Source of the DNA: Aerosticca soli
GTDB taxonomy: Bacteria > Pseudomonadota > Gammaproteobacteria > Xanthomonadales > Rhodanobacteraceae
Direction: 5' to 3'
DNA length: 64,000 nucleotides
NCBI RefSeq assembly: GCF_003967035.1
Contig: NZ_AP018560.1
Span: forward strand, 209,001-273,000
Positions 44,023 through 53,304 of this stretch are shown in pieces (positions within the stretch are counted from its first letter, which is position 1; every line of letters begins with the position of its first letter). Both the position numbers and the translations under genes were made by a program. The notes below the pieces were generated by a model that was not told the origin of the DNA, made no database searches, and saw only the letters and a list, made by a program, of their open reading frames with translations.

Positions 44023-46473
44023 ATGTCCGTGCTGCTGCTGGTGTCGATCCTGGTGCTGGTCGTGGCGCTGTGCGCCTATCACCGGTGGCCTCTTGCCGTG
44101 GGCGTCGCCGCTGTGATGCTCGCCACGCTGGCGGCGGGCGCGCTGGTCCACGCGCAAGCGCCGACCCTGATCCTGCTCGGCCTCGAGGCCTTGGCGGCCG
44201 TGCTGCTGCTGTGGCCGCTCGCGCGGCAGCGGCTCGTCAGTGCGCCGCTGCTCAAGCTCTTCGCGCGTGCGATGCCGCGGCTTTCGGCGACCGAGCAGAC
44301 CGCGCTCGAGGCCGGCACGGTGGGCTTCGAGGGACAGCTCTTTTCCGGCCGGCCCGATTGGCGCGCGCTGCTCGGCCAGCCCGCGCCCGCGCTCAGCGCC
44401 GAGGAGCAGGCCTTCCTGGACGGGCCGGTGGAGCGGCTCGGCGCGATGATCGACGACTGGCAGATCACCCACGAGCTCGCCGACCTGCCGCCGGAGGTGT
44501 GGGCCTTCCTGAAGCGCGAGCGCTTCTTCGGCATGATCATTCCCAAGGCCTACGGCGGCCTCGGTTTCTCGGCGCTGGCCCATTCGGCGGTGCTGCAGAA
44601 GCTGGCCGGCATGTCCTGCACGCTGGCCTCCACCGTCGCTGTGCCCAACTCGCTGGGACCGGCCGAGCTGCTGCTGCATTACGGCACCGAGGCGCAGAAG
44701 AACCATTACCTGCCGCGCCTGGCCGTGGGCGAGGAGATCCCGTGTTTCGCGCTGACCGGCCCGCAGGCCGGCTCCGACGCCACCTCGATTCCCGATGTGG
44801 GCATCGTCTGCCGGCAGCGCGTCGATGGCGTGGACACCCTCGGCATGCGGCTCACCTTCGACAAGCGCTACATCACCCTGGCGCCGGTGGCCACGCTGAT
44901 CGGCCTGGCCTTCAGGCTGTACGACCCGGACCACCTGCTCGGCGAGACGGAGGATCTCGGCATCACCCTTGCGCTGATCCCGCGCGACACGCCGGGGCTG
45001 GTCATCGGGCGGCGCCATTTTCCGCTCAACATCCCGTTCCAGAACGGTCCGCTGCACGGCAAGGACGTGTTCGTGCCGCTGTCCGCCCTGATCGGCGGCC
45101 CGGCCATGGCCGGTCACGGCTGGCGCATGCTGGTCGAGTGCCTGTCGGTGGGACGCGCCATTTCGCTGCCGTCCTCGGCCACCGGCTCGATGCGGCTGGC
45201 CTGCGCGGCCACCGGCGCCTACGCCCGCCTGCGCAAGCAGTTCGGGCTGTCCATCGCTCGCTTCGAAGGCGTGGAGGAAGCACTCGCCCGCATCGGTGGA
45301 CTCACCTATGCCGGCATCGCGCTCGCCCGCGCCACCGCGGCGGCGGTGGACCGCGGCGAGAAGCCGGCGGTGTCCTCGGCGATCGCCAAATACCACGCCA
45401 CCGAATGGGCGCGCGTGGTCGCCGGCTGCATGATGGACGTGCACGGCGGCAAGGCCGTGCAGCTCGGCCCGAAGAACTACGCCGGGCGCGGCTGGCAGAG
45501 CGTGCCGATCGCGATCACCGTGGAAGGGGCCAACATCATGACCCGCAGCCTGATGATCTTCGGCCAGGGGGCGATCCGCTGCCATCCTTACGTGCTCGAC
45601 GAAATCGCCGCGCTCGACATCGCCGAGCCCGGTCGCCGCCTGCAAGCCTTCGACCGCGCACTGTTCGGCCATCTGGGTTTCGTCCTTTCCAACGCCGTGC
45701 GCAGCTTCGTCATGGGCCTGGCCGGTGGCCGTCTGGGCGCGGCGGCGGGCGATGCCTACACCCGCCGCTATTTCAGGAAACTCAACCGCTACAGCGCCGC
45801 GCTCGCGCTGACCGCCGATGTCTTCATGGCCGTGCTCGGCGGTCGGCTCAAGTTCAAGGAAAAACTCTCCGCCCGCCTGGGCGACGTGCTGAGCCATCTC
45901 TTCATCGCCAGCGCCATGCTCAAGCGCTACGAGGACGCCGGCCGGCCGGAGGCCGAGCGGCCCCTGCTGGCCTGGGCCTTCCACGAAAGCATGTGGCTGA
46001 CCCAGAACGCGCTGGACGGGGCCATCCGCAACTTCCCGGTACGTCCGGTGGCCTGGCTGCTGCGCGTGCTGGTGTTTCCGCTCGGCCGTCGCGAGGTGCC
46101 GCCGTCGGACCGCCTGGGTCGGCGCGTGGCGGCGCTGCTCACCGCCCCCAACGAGGCGCGGGACCGGTTGCTCGACTGGCTGTACCTGACGCCCACGCCC
46201 AACAACACCGTGGGCCGCCTGAACGCACTGCTGCCCGACGTGATCGCCGCCGAGCCGGTCGAACGCAAGCTCGTCAAGGCCGTCAAGAGTGGCGTCATCG
46301 ACACCCACGACGCCGACCGGCAACTGGCCGCGGCGCTCGACCGCGGCCTCATCGATCGCACCGAATACGACCTGCTGCAGCGCGTCCGCGAAACCGGCGG
46401 CGAGTTCATCGCAGTGGATGATTTCGACACCGAGGATTTGCGGGCAGGAAAACCGCGCGGCGAGGCGGCGTAG
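44023..46473 (+). CDS. fadE: Acyl-CoA dehydrogenase, FadE type
   Basis: An 816-residue long-form acyl-CoA dehydrogenase, the same size as E. coli FadE (814). Two N-terminal hydrophobic segments (VSILVLVVALCAYHRWPLAV and TLILLGLEALAAVLLLWPL) are characteristic. The catalytic core shows FGMIIPKAYGGLGFSALAHS, CFALTGPQAGSDATSIPD, LPSSATGSMRLACAATGAYA and VEGANIMTRSLMIFGQGAIR. The C-terminal extension unique to FadE ends in GEFIAVDDFDTEDLRAGKP. It performs the first oxidation of fatty-acyl-CoA and passes electrons to EtfAB. Its TAG stop adjoins the decayed terminal CRISPR repeat. Confidence 0.96.
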   Translation: MSVLLLVSILVLVVALCAYHRWPLAVGVAAVMLATLAAGALVHAQAPTLILLGLEALAAVLLLWPLARQRLVSAPLLKLFARAMPRLSATEQTALEAGTVGFEGQLFSGRPDWRALLGQPAPALSAEEQAFLDGPVERLGAMIDDWQITHELADLPPEVWAFLKRERFFGMIIPKAYGGLGFSALAHSAVLQKLAGMSCTLASTVAVPNSLGPAELLLHYGTEAQKNHYLPRLAVGEEIPCFALTGPQAGSDATSIPDVGIVCRQRVDGVDTLGMRLTFDKRYITLAPVATLIGLAFRLYDPDHLLGETEDLGITLALIPRDTPGLVIGRRHFPLNIPFQNGPLHGKDVFVPLSALIGGPAMAGHGWRMLVECLSVGRAISLPSSATGSMRLACAATGAYARLRKQFGLSIARFEGVEEALARIGGLTYAGIALARATAAAVDRGEKPAVSSAIAKYHATEWARVVAGCMMDVHGGKAVQLGPKNYAGRGWQSVPIAITVEGANIMTRSLMIFGQGAIRCHPYVLDEIAALDIAEPGRRLQAFDRALFGHLGFVLSNAVRSFVMGLAGGRLGAAAGDAYTRRYFRKLNRYSAALALTADVFMAVLGGRLKFKEKLSARLGDVLSHLFIASAMLKRYEDAGRPEAERPLLAWAFHESMWLTQNALDGAIRNFPVRPVAWLLRVLVFPLGRREVPPSDRLGRRVAALLTAPNEARDRLLDWLYLTPTPNNTVGRLNALLPDVIAAEPVERKLVKAVKSGVIDTHDADRQLAAALDRGLIDRTEYDLLQRVRETGGEFIAVDDFDTEDLRAGKPRGEAA

Positions 46474-46493
46474 GGCGAAATGCCCCAGATAAC
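46473..46493 (-). CRISPR. Degenerate leader-distal CRISPR repeat remnant
   Basis: On the plus strand, GGGCGAAATGCCCCAGATAAC matches the end of the CRISPR repeat with one change (A for G), directly after the fadE stop. The other part of the repeat is not recognisable because that sequence is the end of fadE. A 39-bp spacer-like stretch separates it from the first full repeat. It marks the old end of the array. Confidence 0.8.
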
Positions 46494-46532
46494 GGCCGCG
46501 ATCGCCGCAGCCGCCGATGCGTCCGATTCCGC

Positions 46533-48742
46533 GCTTCAATGAGGCTGGGGCGAAATGCCCCGGATAACGTGTGTGTCATCTGGACATGTCACGGTTTGGG
46601 AGGGGGCTTCAATGAGGCCGGGGCGAAATGCCCCGGATAACGAGCTGACGGTCCCCATGGACGTCTTCGCCCGATTAGCTTCAATGAGGCCGGGGCGAAA
46701 TGCCCCGGATAACGGCGGTAAGGCTACGAACAAGAAGCAGGGGCAGGAAGAGCTTCAATGAGGCCGGGGCGAAATGCCCCGGATAACACCGCCTCGGTGC
46801 CGGTCGGCGTGTAGCGCGTCTTGGCTTCAATGAGGCCGGGGCGAAATGCCCCGGATAACTAGACGGCCGTTGATGTGGCGGGCGATTTTGCAGCGGCTTC
46901 AATGAGGCCGGGGCGAAATGCCCCGGATAACTGCGGCGGCCCGACCGAAGGAGTGACAACAATGTCTTTGCTTCAATGAGGCCGGGGCGAAATGCCCCGG
47001 ATAACATCAGAGACCGTGGACATCGCCGACGAACTGACGGCGCTTCAATGAGGCCGGGGCGAAATGCCCCGGATAACGACGTCTCGCGCGTCGCAGGAGG
47101 TGACGGCCGCGCGGCTTCAATGAGGCCGGGGCGAAATGCCCCGGATAACGACGCCGCGCGCCAGCGGGGGCGCGGTGCTCCCCTGCTTCAATGAGGCCGG
47201 GGCGAAATGCCCCGGATAACCCGGCATAGGGGCAGCGGGCCATGCGTCAGAACCCATGCTTCAATGAGGCCGGGGCGAAATGCCCCGGATAACCTTGGAG
47301 CACATCATAGGGCCGATGGCCTAGAATGTGCTTCAATGAGGCCGGGGCGAAATGCCCCGGATAACCCGAAGGGCGGGCGCACACTCACAACTGGAGAACA
47401 TGCTTCAATGAGGCCGGGGCGAAATGCCCCGGATAACTTGGCGGACATGGCGATGCTCCAAAGTTAGAACTCAGCTTCAATGAGGCCGGGGCGAAATGCC
47501 CCGGATAACCAGGCGTGCCAGCGGTTCGGCATCAGCGTGGGGGTGCTGTAGCTTCAATGAGGCCGGGGCGAAATGCCCCGGATAACCTGGAGTCGCATTC
47601 TAGGGCCATCGGCCTAGGGTGTGCTTCAATGAGGCCGGGGCGAAATGCCCCGGATAACCTGACCGGTCTGGTCCTCCATCTCGGTCAGCGCGTCGCTTCA
47701 ATGAGGCCGGGGCGAAATGCCCCGGATAACCTCCGAAGCGGCGCGCGGAGATGCAGCGGCTACGCGCTTCAATGAGGCCGGGGCGAAATGCCCCGGATAA
47801 CCGCCGCGCGCCACCTCGGCCTCAAGACGCGGCCGAGGCTTCAATGAGGCCGGGGCGAAATGCCCCGGATAACCCGGGCTCTGAATTTCTGGACTGAGGG
47901 CACGAACATGCTTCAATGAGGCCGGGGCGAAATGCCCCGGATAACGGTGACGGTCGCGCGCAAAGCGTGTGCCGACTACGTGCTTCAATGAGGCCGGGGC
48001 GAAATGCCCCGGATAACTGCGTGCCGGACGGGCAGGGCGCGCGCGTCGAAGTTGCTTCAATGAGGCCGGGGCGAAATGCCCCGGATAACGGCCGTATGCC
48101 ATCGCCTCCTGGAACATCTCGGCAGCGCTTCAATGAGGCCGGGGCGAAATGCCCCGGATAACGAAAGCTAATCCATTCTAAAGATTCTAATGGATATGAA
48201 GCTTCAATGAGGCCGGGGCGAAATGCCCCGGATAACAGCGGCGGCCTACCACGACCGCCGGCGCGCCGAGCGGCTTCAATGAGGCCGGGGCGAAATGCCC
48301 CGGATAATTCGCACGGCCGCAAATGCTTGGTAGTTAGCGGGCCTGGCTTCAATGAGGCCGGGGCGAAATGCCCCGGATAATGTTGGTCGGCGGGAACGGG
48401 CGTGCCGCCCGTGATCGGCTTCAATGAGGCCGGGGCGAAATGCCCCGGATAATGCCGATGCCTGGCGTGTTGCTCCGAGATGACGTCACGGCTTCAATGA
48501 GGCCGGGGCGAAATGCCCCGGATAATGGCGAGTTTGGGCTGGAGACTGACACGGGCCGCGTAGCTTCAATGAGGCCGGGGCGAAATGCCCCGGATAATGA
48601 GACCGGGTGGATGGATCGGCCGCAATGGCCGCAGGCTTCAATGAGGCCGGGGCGAAATGCCCCGGATAATTTTGCATTTGATGGCGGTGTCGCGGCCCGA
48701 TGGGTCGCTTCAATGAGGCCGGGGCGAAATGCCCCGGATAAT
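46533..48742 (-). CRISPR. CRISPR array, type I-G, 31 full repeats
   Basis: 31 direct repeats of 36 bp separated by 30 spacers of 35-41 bp, mostly 36 (one of 41 at 47510-47550). In the likely transcribed (minus) orientation the repeat begins GTTATCCGGGGC, forms a hairpin with arms CCGGGGC/GCCCCGG around ATTTC, and ends ATTGAAGC, the expected 8-nt crRNA handle. Repeat starts on the plus strand include 46533, 46606, 46678 and so on to 48707. The repeat at 46533 has one internal change. The seven repeats from 48273 onward differ from all others at their first base (minus-strand A instead of G). The decayed end at 46473 and the cas2-side leader indicate growth at the 48742 side. Confidence 0.98.
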
Positions 48743-48964
48743 AGCCACATGTGAGAGGCCTTACACCAGGCCGTATCCGCCGAGCCGTTGCGAGCGCTCC
48801 GCCAGATGGACGGACGGGTGGCCTTCTCCAATGGCCAAGGATTTCATCCAAGATCATTATAAGCTTGTTTTTCAATGAGCTACATCGTGCGAGCGGTCCC
48901 CGGCAATCTTCTCATCACCGCAGTGCTCGCGTTGCTGCGGCAAGATGGTGTCCTCAATACCCCA
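48743..48964 (-). promoter_or_regulatory. Probable CRISPR leader
   Basis: The 222-bp stretch between cas2 and the newest repeat has no convincing gene. It is more AT-rich near 48850-48875. On the minus strand a perfect TATAAT is at 48861-48856, which would start transcription about 105 bp before the first repeat. No good -35 at 16-18 bp was found; a TTGAAA lies too close. Location and the decayed opposite end support its being the leader. Confidence 0.65.
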
Positions 48965-49254
48965 TCATATGATCAATGGCACTTTGTCTATGGCTTGGAA
49001 ATTTTTGCCCAAGCTCACCACGCGTGGATCGACTTTGTCCGCGGGCCCAAGATTCATCAGCAGGACATGATCCTGCCGGTGATTGATGGCGCCGGTGAGC
49101 AGTTCGATCAGCTCGGCATGGCGCCGCGGTGACAGACGGCATTGGAATACTGACAGCTGCAGCCATTCACCGTAGCCCTTCATGATCTTGAACACCGCGC
49201 GCCAGCGTTTTTCGTCGGCGATGTCGTAGGTGACGATGTACAGGTGCTCGTCCA

Positions 49255-49255
<1 letters not shown>
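48965..49255 (-). CDS. cas2: CRISPR-associated endoribonuclease/adaptation protein Cas2
   Basis: A 96-residue ferredoxin-fold Cas2. The N-terminus [20 protein letters not shown] carries the conserved Asp after the first strand, and [19 protein letters not shown] follows. Cas2 bridges two Cas1 dimers in spacer integration. The ATG overlaps the cas4-cas1 stop by one base, so the two are translationally coupled. It is the cas gene nearest the array. Confidence 0.96.
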
Positions 49256-51000
<1,745 letters not shown>

Positions 51001-51021
51001 AGCGGTTCACCGTAGTGGGAA

Positions 51022-51072
51022 TTGCCGCGTGCACGATGACCGCGATATCGTTATCGTCTTTTTTGGATATCC
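51022..51072 (+). promoter_or_regulatory. vapBC promoter and paired palindromic operators
   Basis: TTGCCG (51022-51027) and TATCGT (51046-51051) with 18 bp spacing form a plausible promoter. Two palindromes centred on GATATC, CGATATCG (51043-51050) and GGATATCC (51065-51072), are 22 bp apart, two helical turns. One covers the -10 and the other lies 8 bp before the vapB ATG. This is the arrangement expected for autoregulation by a ribbon-helix-helix antitoxin. Confidence 0.55.
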
Positions 51073-51079
51073 TAAAGCC

Positions 51080-51325
51080 ATGCCAAAAACCCTCGTCAAC
51101 CTGGACCCGGAAGACAAAGCCTGGCTCGACCAGGAAGCCCGCCGGCGCAAGCAGCCGATGACCGAGCTGGTGCGACAGGCGGTGCGCAGCTTTCGCCTGC
51201 GCGAGCAAAACCGCGGCCGGCCGGATCTGGCGGACGTGCTGCAACGCACCGCCGGACTGTGGCGTCAGGGCGATGGGCTCGCCTGGCAACGACGCCTGCG
51301 CGACGAATGGAACCGGACGGAGTGA
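51080..51325 (+). CDS. VapB-like ribbon-helix-helix antitoxin
   Basis: An 81-residue protein. The N-terminal half PKTLVNLDPEDKAWLDQEAR followed by KQPMTELVRQAVRSFRL is a ribbon-helix-helix/CopG-type DNA-binding domain; the C-terminal half (LADVLQRTAGLW) probably wraps the toxin. A longer upstream reading exists but lies inside cas4-cas1 on the other strand, so this ATG is preferred. The toxin start overlaps its stop (GTGA). It sits opposite in strand between the Cas adaptation and effector genes. Confidence 0.85.
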   Translation: MPKTLVNLDPEDKAWLDQEARRRKQPMTELVRQAVRSFRLREQNRGRPDLADVLQRTAGLWRQGDGLAWQRRLRDEWNRTE

Positions 51326-51690
51326 AGTACCTGCTCGATTCGGTCATCGTCATCGACCACCTGAACGGCATTGCGCCGGCAACGCGCTTTTTGGCCGAAC
51401 ATGCCAGCGCCTGCGCGGTGTCGGTCATCACGCGCGCCGAGGTGCTGGCCGGCTTCGACGACGCGGACGTGCCGCTGGCCAGGGAACTGCTGGACCTGTT
51501 CCCGGCGCTGCCGATCACGGCCGACACCGCAGACCTCGCCGCGCGGCTGCGCCGACGCCTGCACCTGAAACTGCCCGACGCCCTGCAGGCCGCACTGGCC
51601 GCCGGCCACGAGCTCACGCTGGTGACGCGCAACACGCGCGACTTTCGCAGCGGGCCGGACTTCAAGGTGCAGGTGCCGTACACGGTATGA
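51322..51690 (+). CDS. VapC-like PIN-domain toxin ribonuclease
   Basis: A 122-residue PIN-domain protein: VKYLLDSVIVIDHLNG (Asp6), ITRAEVLAGFDD (Glu40), LKLPDALQAALAAGHELTLV (Asp86) and TRNTRDFR (Asn104/Asp107) give the four-residue metal-binding centre. VapC toxins cleave tRNA or rRNA. The GTG start overlaps the antitoxin TGA; an ATG five codons earlier (MEPDGVKYLL) is an alternative. The gene ends 3 bp before the convergent csb2 stop. It is probably not a Cas protein but a stabilising or transferred module. Confidence 0.88.
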   Translation: MKYLLDSVIVIDHLNGIAPATRFLAEHASACAVSVITRAEVLAGFDDADVPLARELLDLFPALPITADTADLAARLRRRLHLKLPDALQAALAAGHELTLVTRNTRDFRSGPDFKVQVPYTV

Positions 51691-51693
51691 GGC

Positions 51694-53301
51694 TCAGTCA
51701 GGAACGGCCGCGAACACGCCCAGGCCAAAGTGGCAGCCATAACCCAGTGCGAGCGGGCCGCGCACCGGTTGAGCAAATCCCAGCTCCAGGACGAAACCCA
51801 CGTCCTGTGGGGGTGGCGGACCGCCGGCACGAACCCGTTTGAAGTGCCGGGCGCGGCGAGCCTGCTCGTCCTGATGGGGATCGAGCACGCTGACCTCGAT
51901 CGCTGGCGGCAGGCCGCGCGCGGCAAGCTCCGCGTTCACCTGCCCCGCCAGCGTGTTGCGTCCGCGGGGTTTCAGGTAGCGCGGCGGAACGAAGGGCGTG
52001 AACGAGCGCCAGCGCAGCGCTCCCGCGCCACCTGACAATGCCTCGATTGCCGCGTCAAACGGCGCCGGCAGCCGGGCGAAATCGTCGAGCTCACCCAGGC
52101 CCGCCAGCGTCAGCCGCAATTCGCCGGCGCCGCCTTTCATGAAGCTGCGGCGGGTTGCGCGCACGGCCGCCTGGGCTTCGGCATCGAGTCCCATCGGCGC
52201 CCAGATCAAGACGTGGTCGAGGTGCCCATCGGCGTCGAGATCGAGATGGATCAGGTGCGCATGCTGGTGCGGCATGGTGAGCGGCTGACGATGTTCGTCA
52301 CAGCCGCTGAGCACCCTGGAATGACCGGACAGGCGCGCAGCCTGCGCTACCAGCAAGCGGTGCAGCCGCTCGCCTTGCGGCAACGCGCGCTCGATGCGCG
52401 GCAAGCTGCCGCGGCTGGTGCTGGACGTGGACAGGCCAAGCAGCATGCAGGACACCGCCGGCGCCTTGCGCGCCGAGGGGCGTGGTTTGGGCGCACCGGC
52501 TTCGAGGCAGGTGGTCGGCCGCCAATAAAACAGCTTGCAGGTGCCCGGCGGTTGACTCCAGCCCAGGCGCCGCAACCAAGCGGTATCCACCTGCAGGCAG
52601 GCGATGAGGTCCTTTGGCAGGCTCTGCTCCACTTCGGCGAGTGTTTTCTTCTCTTTGGCGGCCAGCTTGGGTTTGTGCGGATCGATGCCGGCGTCGGCAC
52701 ACGCCGTTGCCAGTGCCCCAATGCGCCACTGGGCATACTCGGCGGCCGGCTGCAGGCCCAGCAGGGGCACCTGTTCCCAGCCGCGGCCGGGGCAGTCGGC
52801 TGCTTCGCCGGCAAAGACCGGGAACGTCTGCGCATCGCCGGCGTCCGCGAGCTGCGCTTCTACCCAGCTTTCCGACCGGCCAAGGTAGCCGAGCGCGTGC
52901 GCCAGCTCCTGCAGCACCGCCGTCTCATCGGCTGTCAGCTCAACCGGCCAATGCACGGCCAGTTCGCCCGCATCCACCTGCGCCCAGGTGTCGAACACCA
53001 GCGTGGTGTCTTCGCGGCCGTTCTTGAAGCGCGCCAGCGGCATGTAATGCCGGCTGTGGGTGCCGACGGCGTTCGGCAAGCGATAGCGCGGCGGTACGGA
53101 CGCCAATTTTTCGACGAGCGCGCGTGCCACCGGTGGCGGTCCGTCGGCCGGCCAGTGCAGCCTGGCATAGCCGGTGGCCAGCAGGGCGCGCAGCAGCCGC
53201 CAGGGTGACGGCGGCCATTCCACCAACCCTTCGTTGACGTGGTGCCCCCACGGCGTGGCGTGGTAACGCCGCCCGGGAAAGCGCAAGCACAGGGTGGGCA
53301 C
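51694..53301 (-). CDS. csb2: Type I-G Csb2 protein (Cas5-Cas6-like fusion)
   Basis: A 535-residue protein. The N-terminus LCLRFPGRRYHATPWGHHVN and GLVEWPPSPWRLLRALLATG is diagnostic of Csb2 (GSU0054 family), the type I-G Cas5 fused to a Cas6-like crRNA endonuclease. The C-terminal half carries His-rich PHQHAHLIHLDLDADGHLDH and a glycine-rich loop GPLALGYGCHFGLGVF typical of Cas6 RAMP folds. It should process the array transcript and cap the crRNA 5' handle in Cascade. The start is GTG, 3 bp after the csb1 stop. Confidence 0.93.
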   Translation of the reverse strand: MPTLCLRFPGRRYHATPWGHHVNEGLVEWPPSPWRLLRALLATGYARLHWPADGPPPVARALVEKLASVPPRYRLPNAVGTHSRHYMPLARFKNGREDTTLVFDTWAQVDAGELAVHWPVELTADETAVLQELAHALGYLGRSESWVEAQLADAGDAQTFPVFAGEAADCPGRGWEQVPLLGLQPAAEYAQWRIGALATACADAGIDPHKPKLAAKEKKTLAEVEQSLPKDLIACLQVDTAWLRRLGWSQPPGTCKLFYWRPTTCLEAGAPKPRPSARKAPAVSCMLLGLSTSSTSRGSLPRIERALPQGERLHRLLVAQAARLSGHSRVLSGCDEHRQPLTMPHQHAHLIHLDLDADGHLDHVLIWAPMGLDAEAQAAVRATRRSFMKGGAGELRLTLAGLGELDDFARLPAPFDAAIEALSGGAGALRWRSFTPFVPPRYLKPRGRNTLAGQVNAELAARGLPPAIEVSVLDPHQDEQARRARHFKRVRAGGPPPPQDVGFVLELGFAQPVRGPLALGYGCHFGLGVFAAVPD

Positions 53302-53304
53302 GGC

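Noticed and set aside
43009-46539. Minus-strand extension of the TetR frame by more than 1100 residues
   Set aside because: Antisense to fadE and the hydrolase; the composition is His/Gln/Arg-rich shadow sequence.
46536-48875. Many open frames on both strands with repeated RPGRNAPDN or GAFRPGLIEA peptides
   Set aside because: They are translations of the CRISPR repeats, not genes.
48875-49132. 85-residue plus-strand frame across the leader and cas2
   Set aside because: Mostly antisense to cas2, no domain, and lies in the probable leader.
51394-51690. VapC-like protein as a Cas nuclease
   Set aside because: The PIN motifs and the overlapping ribbon-helix-helix partner identify a toxin-antitoxin pair; it is on the opposite strand to all cas genes.
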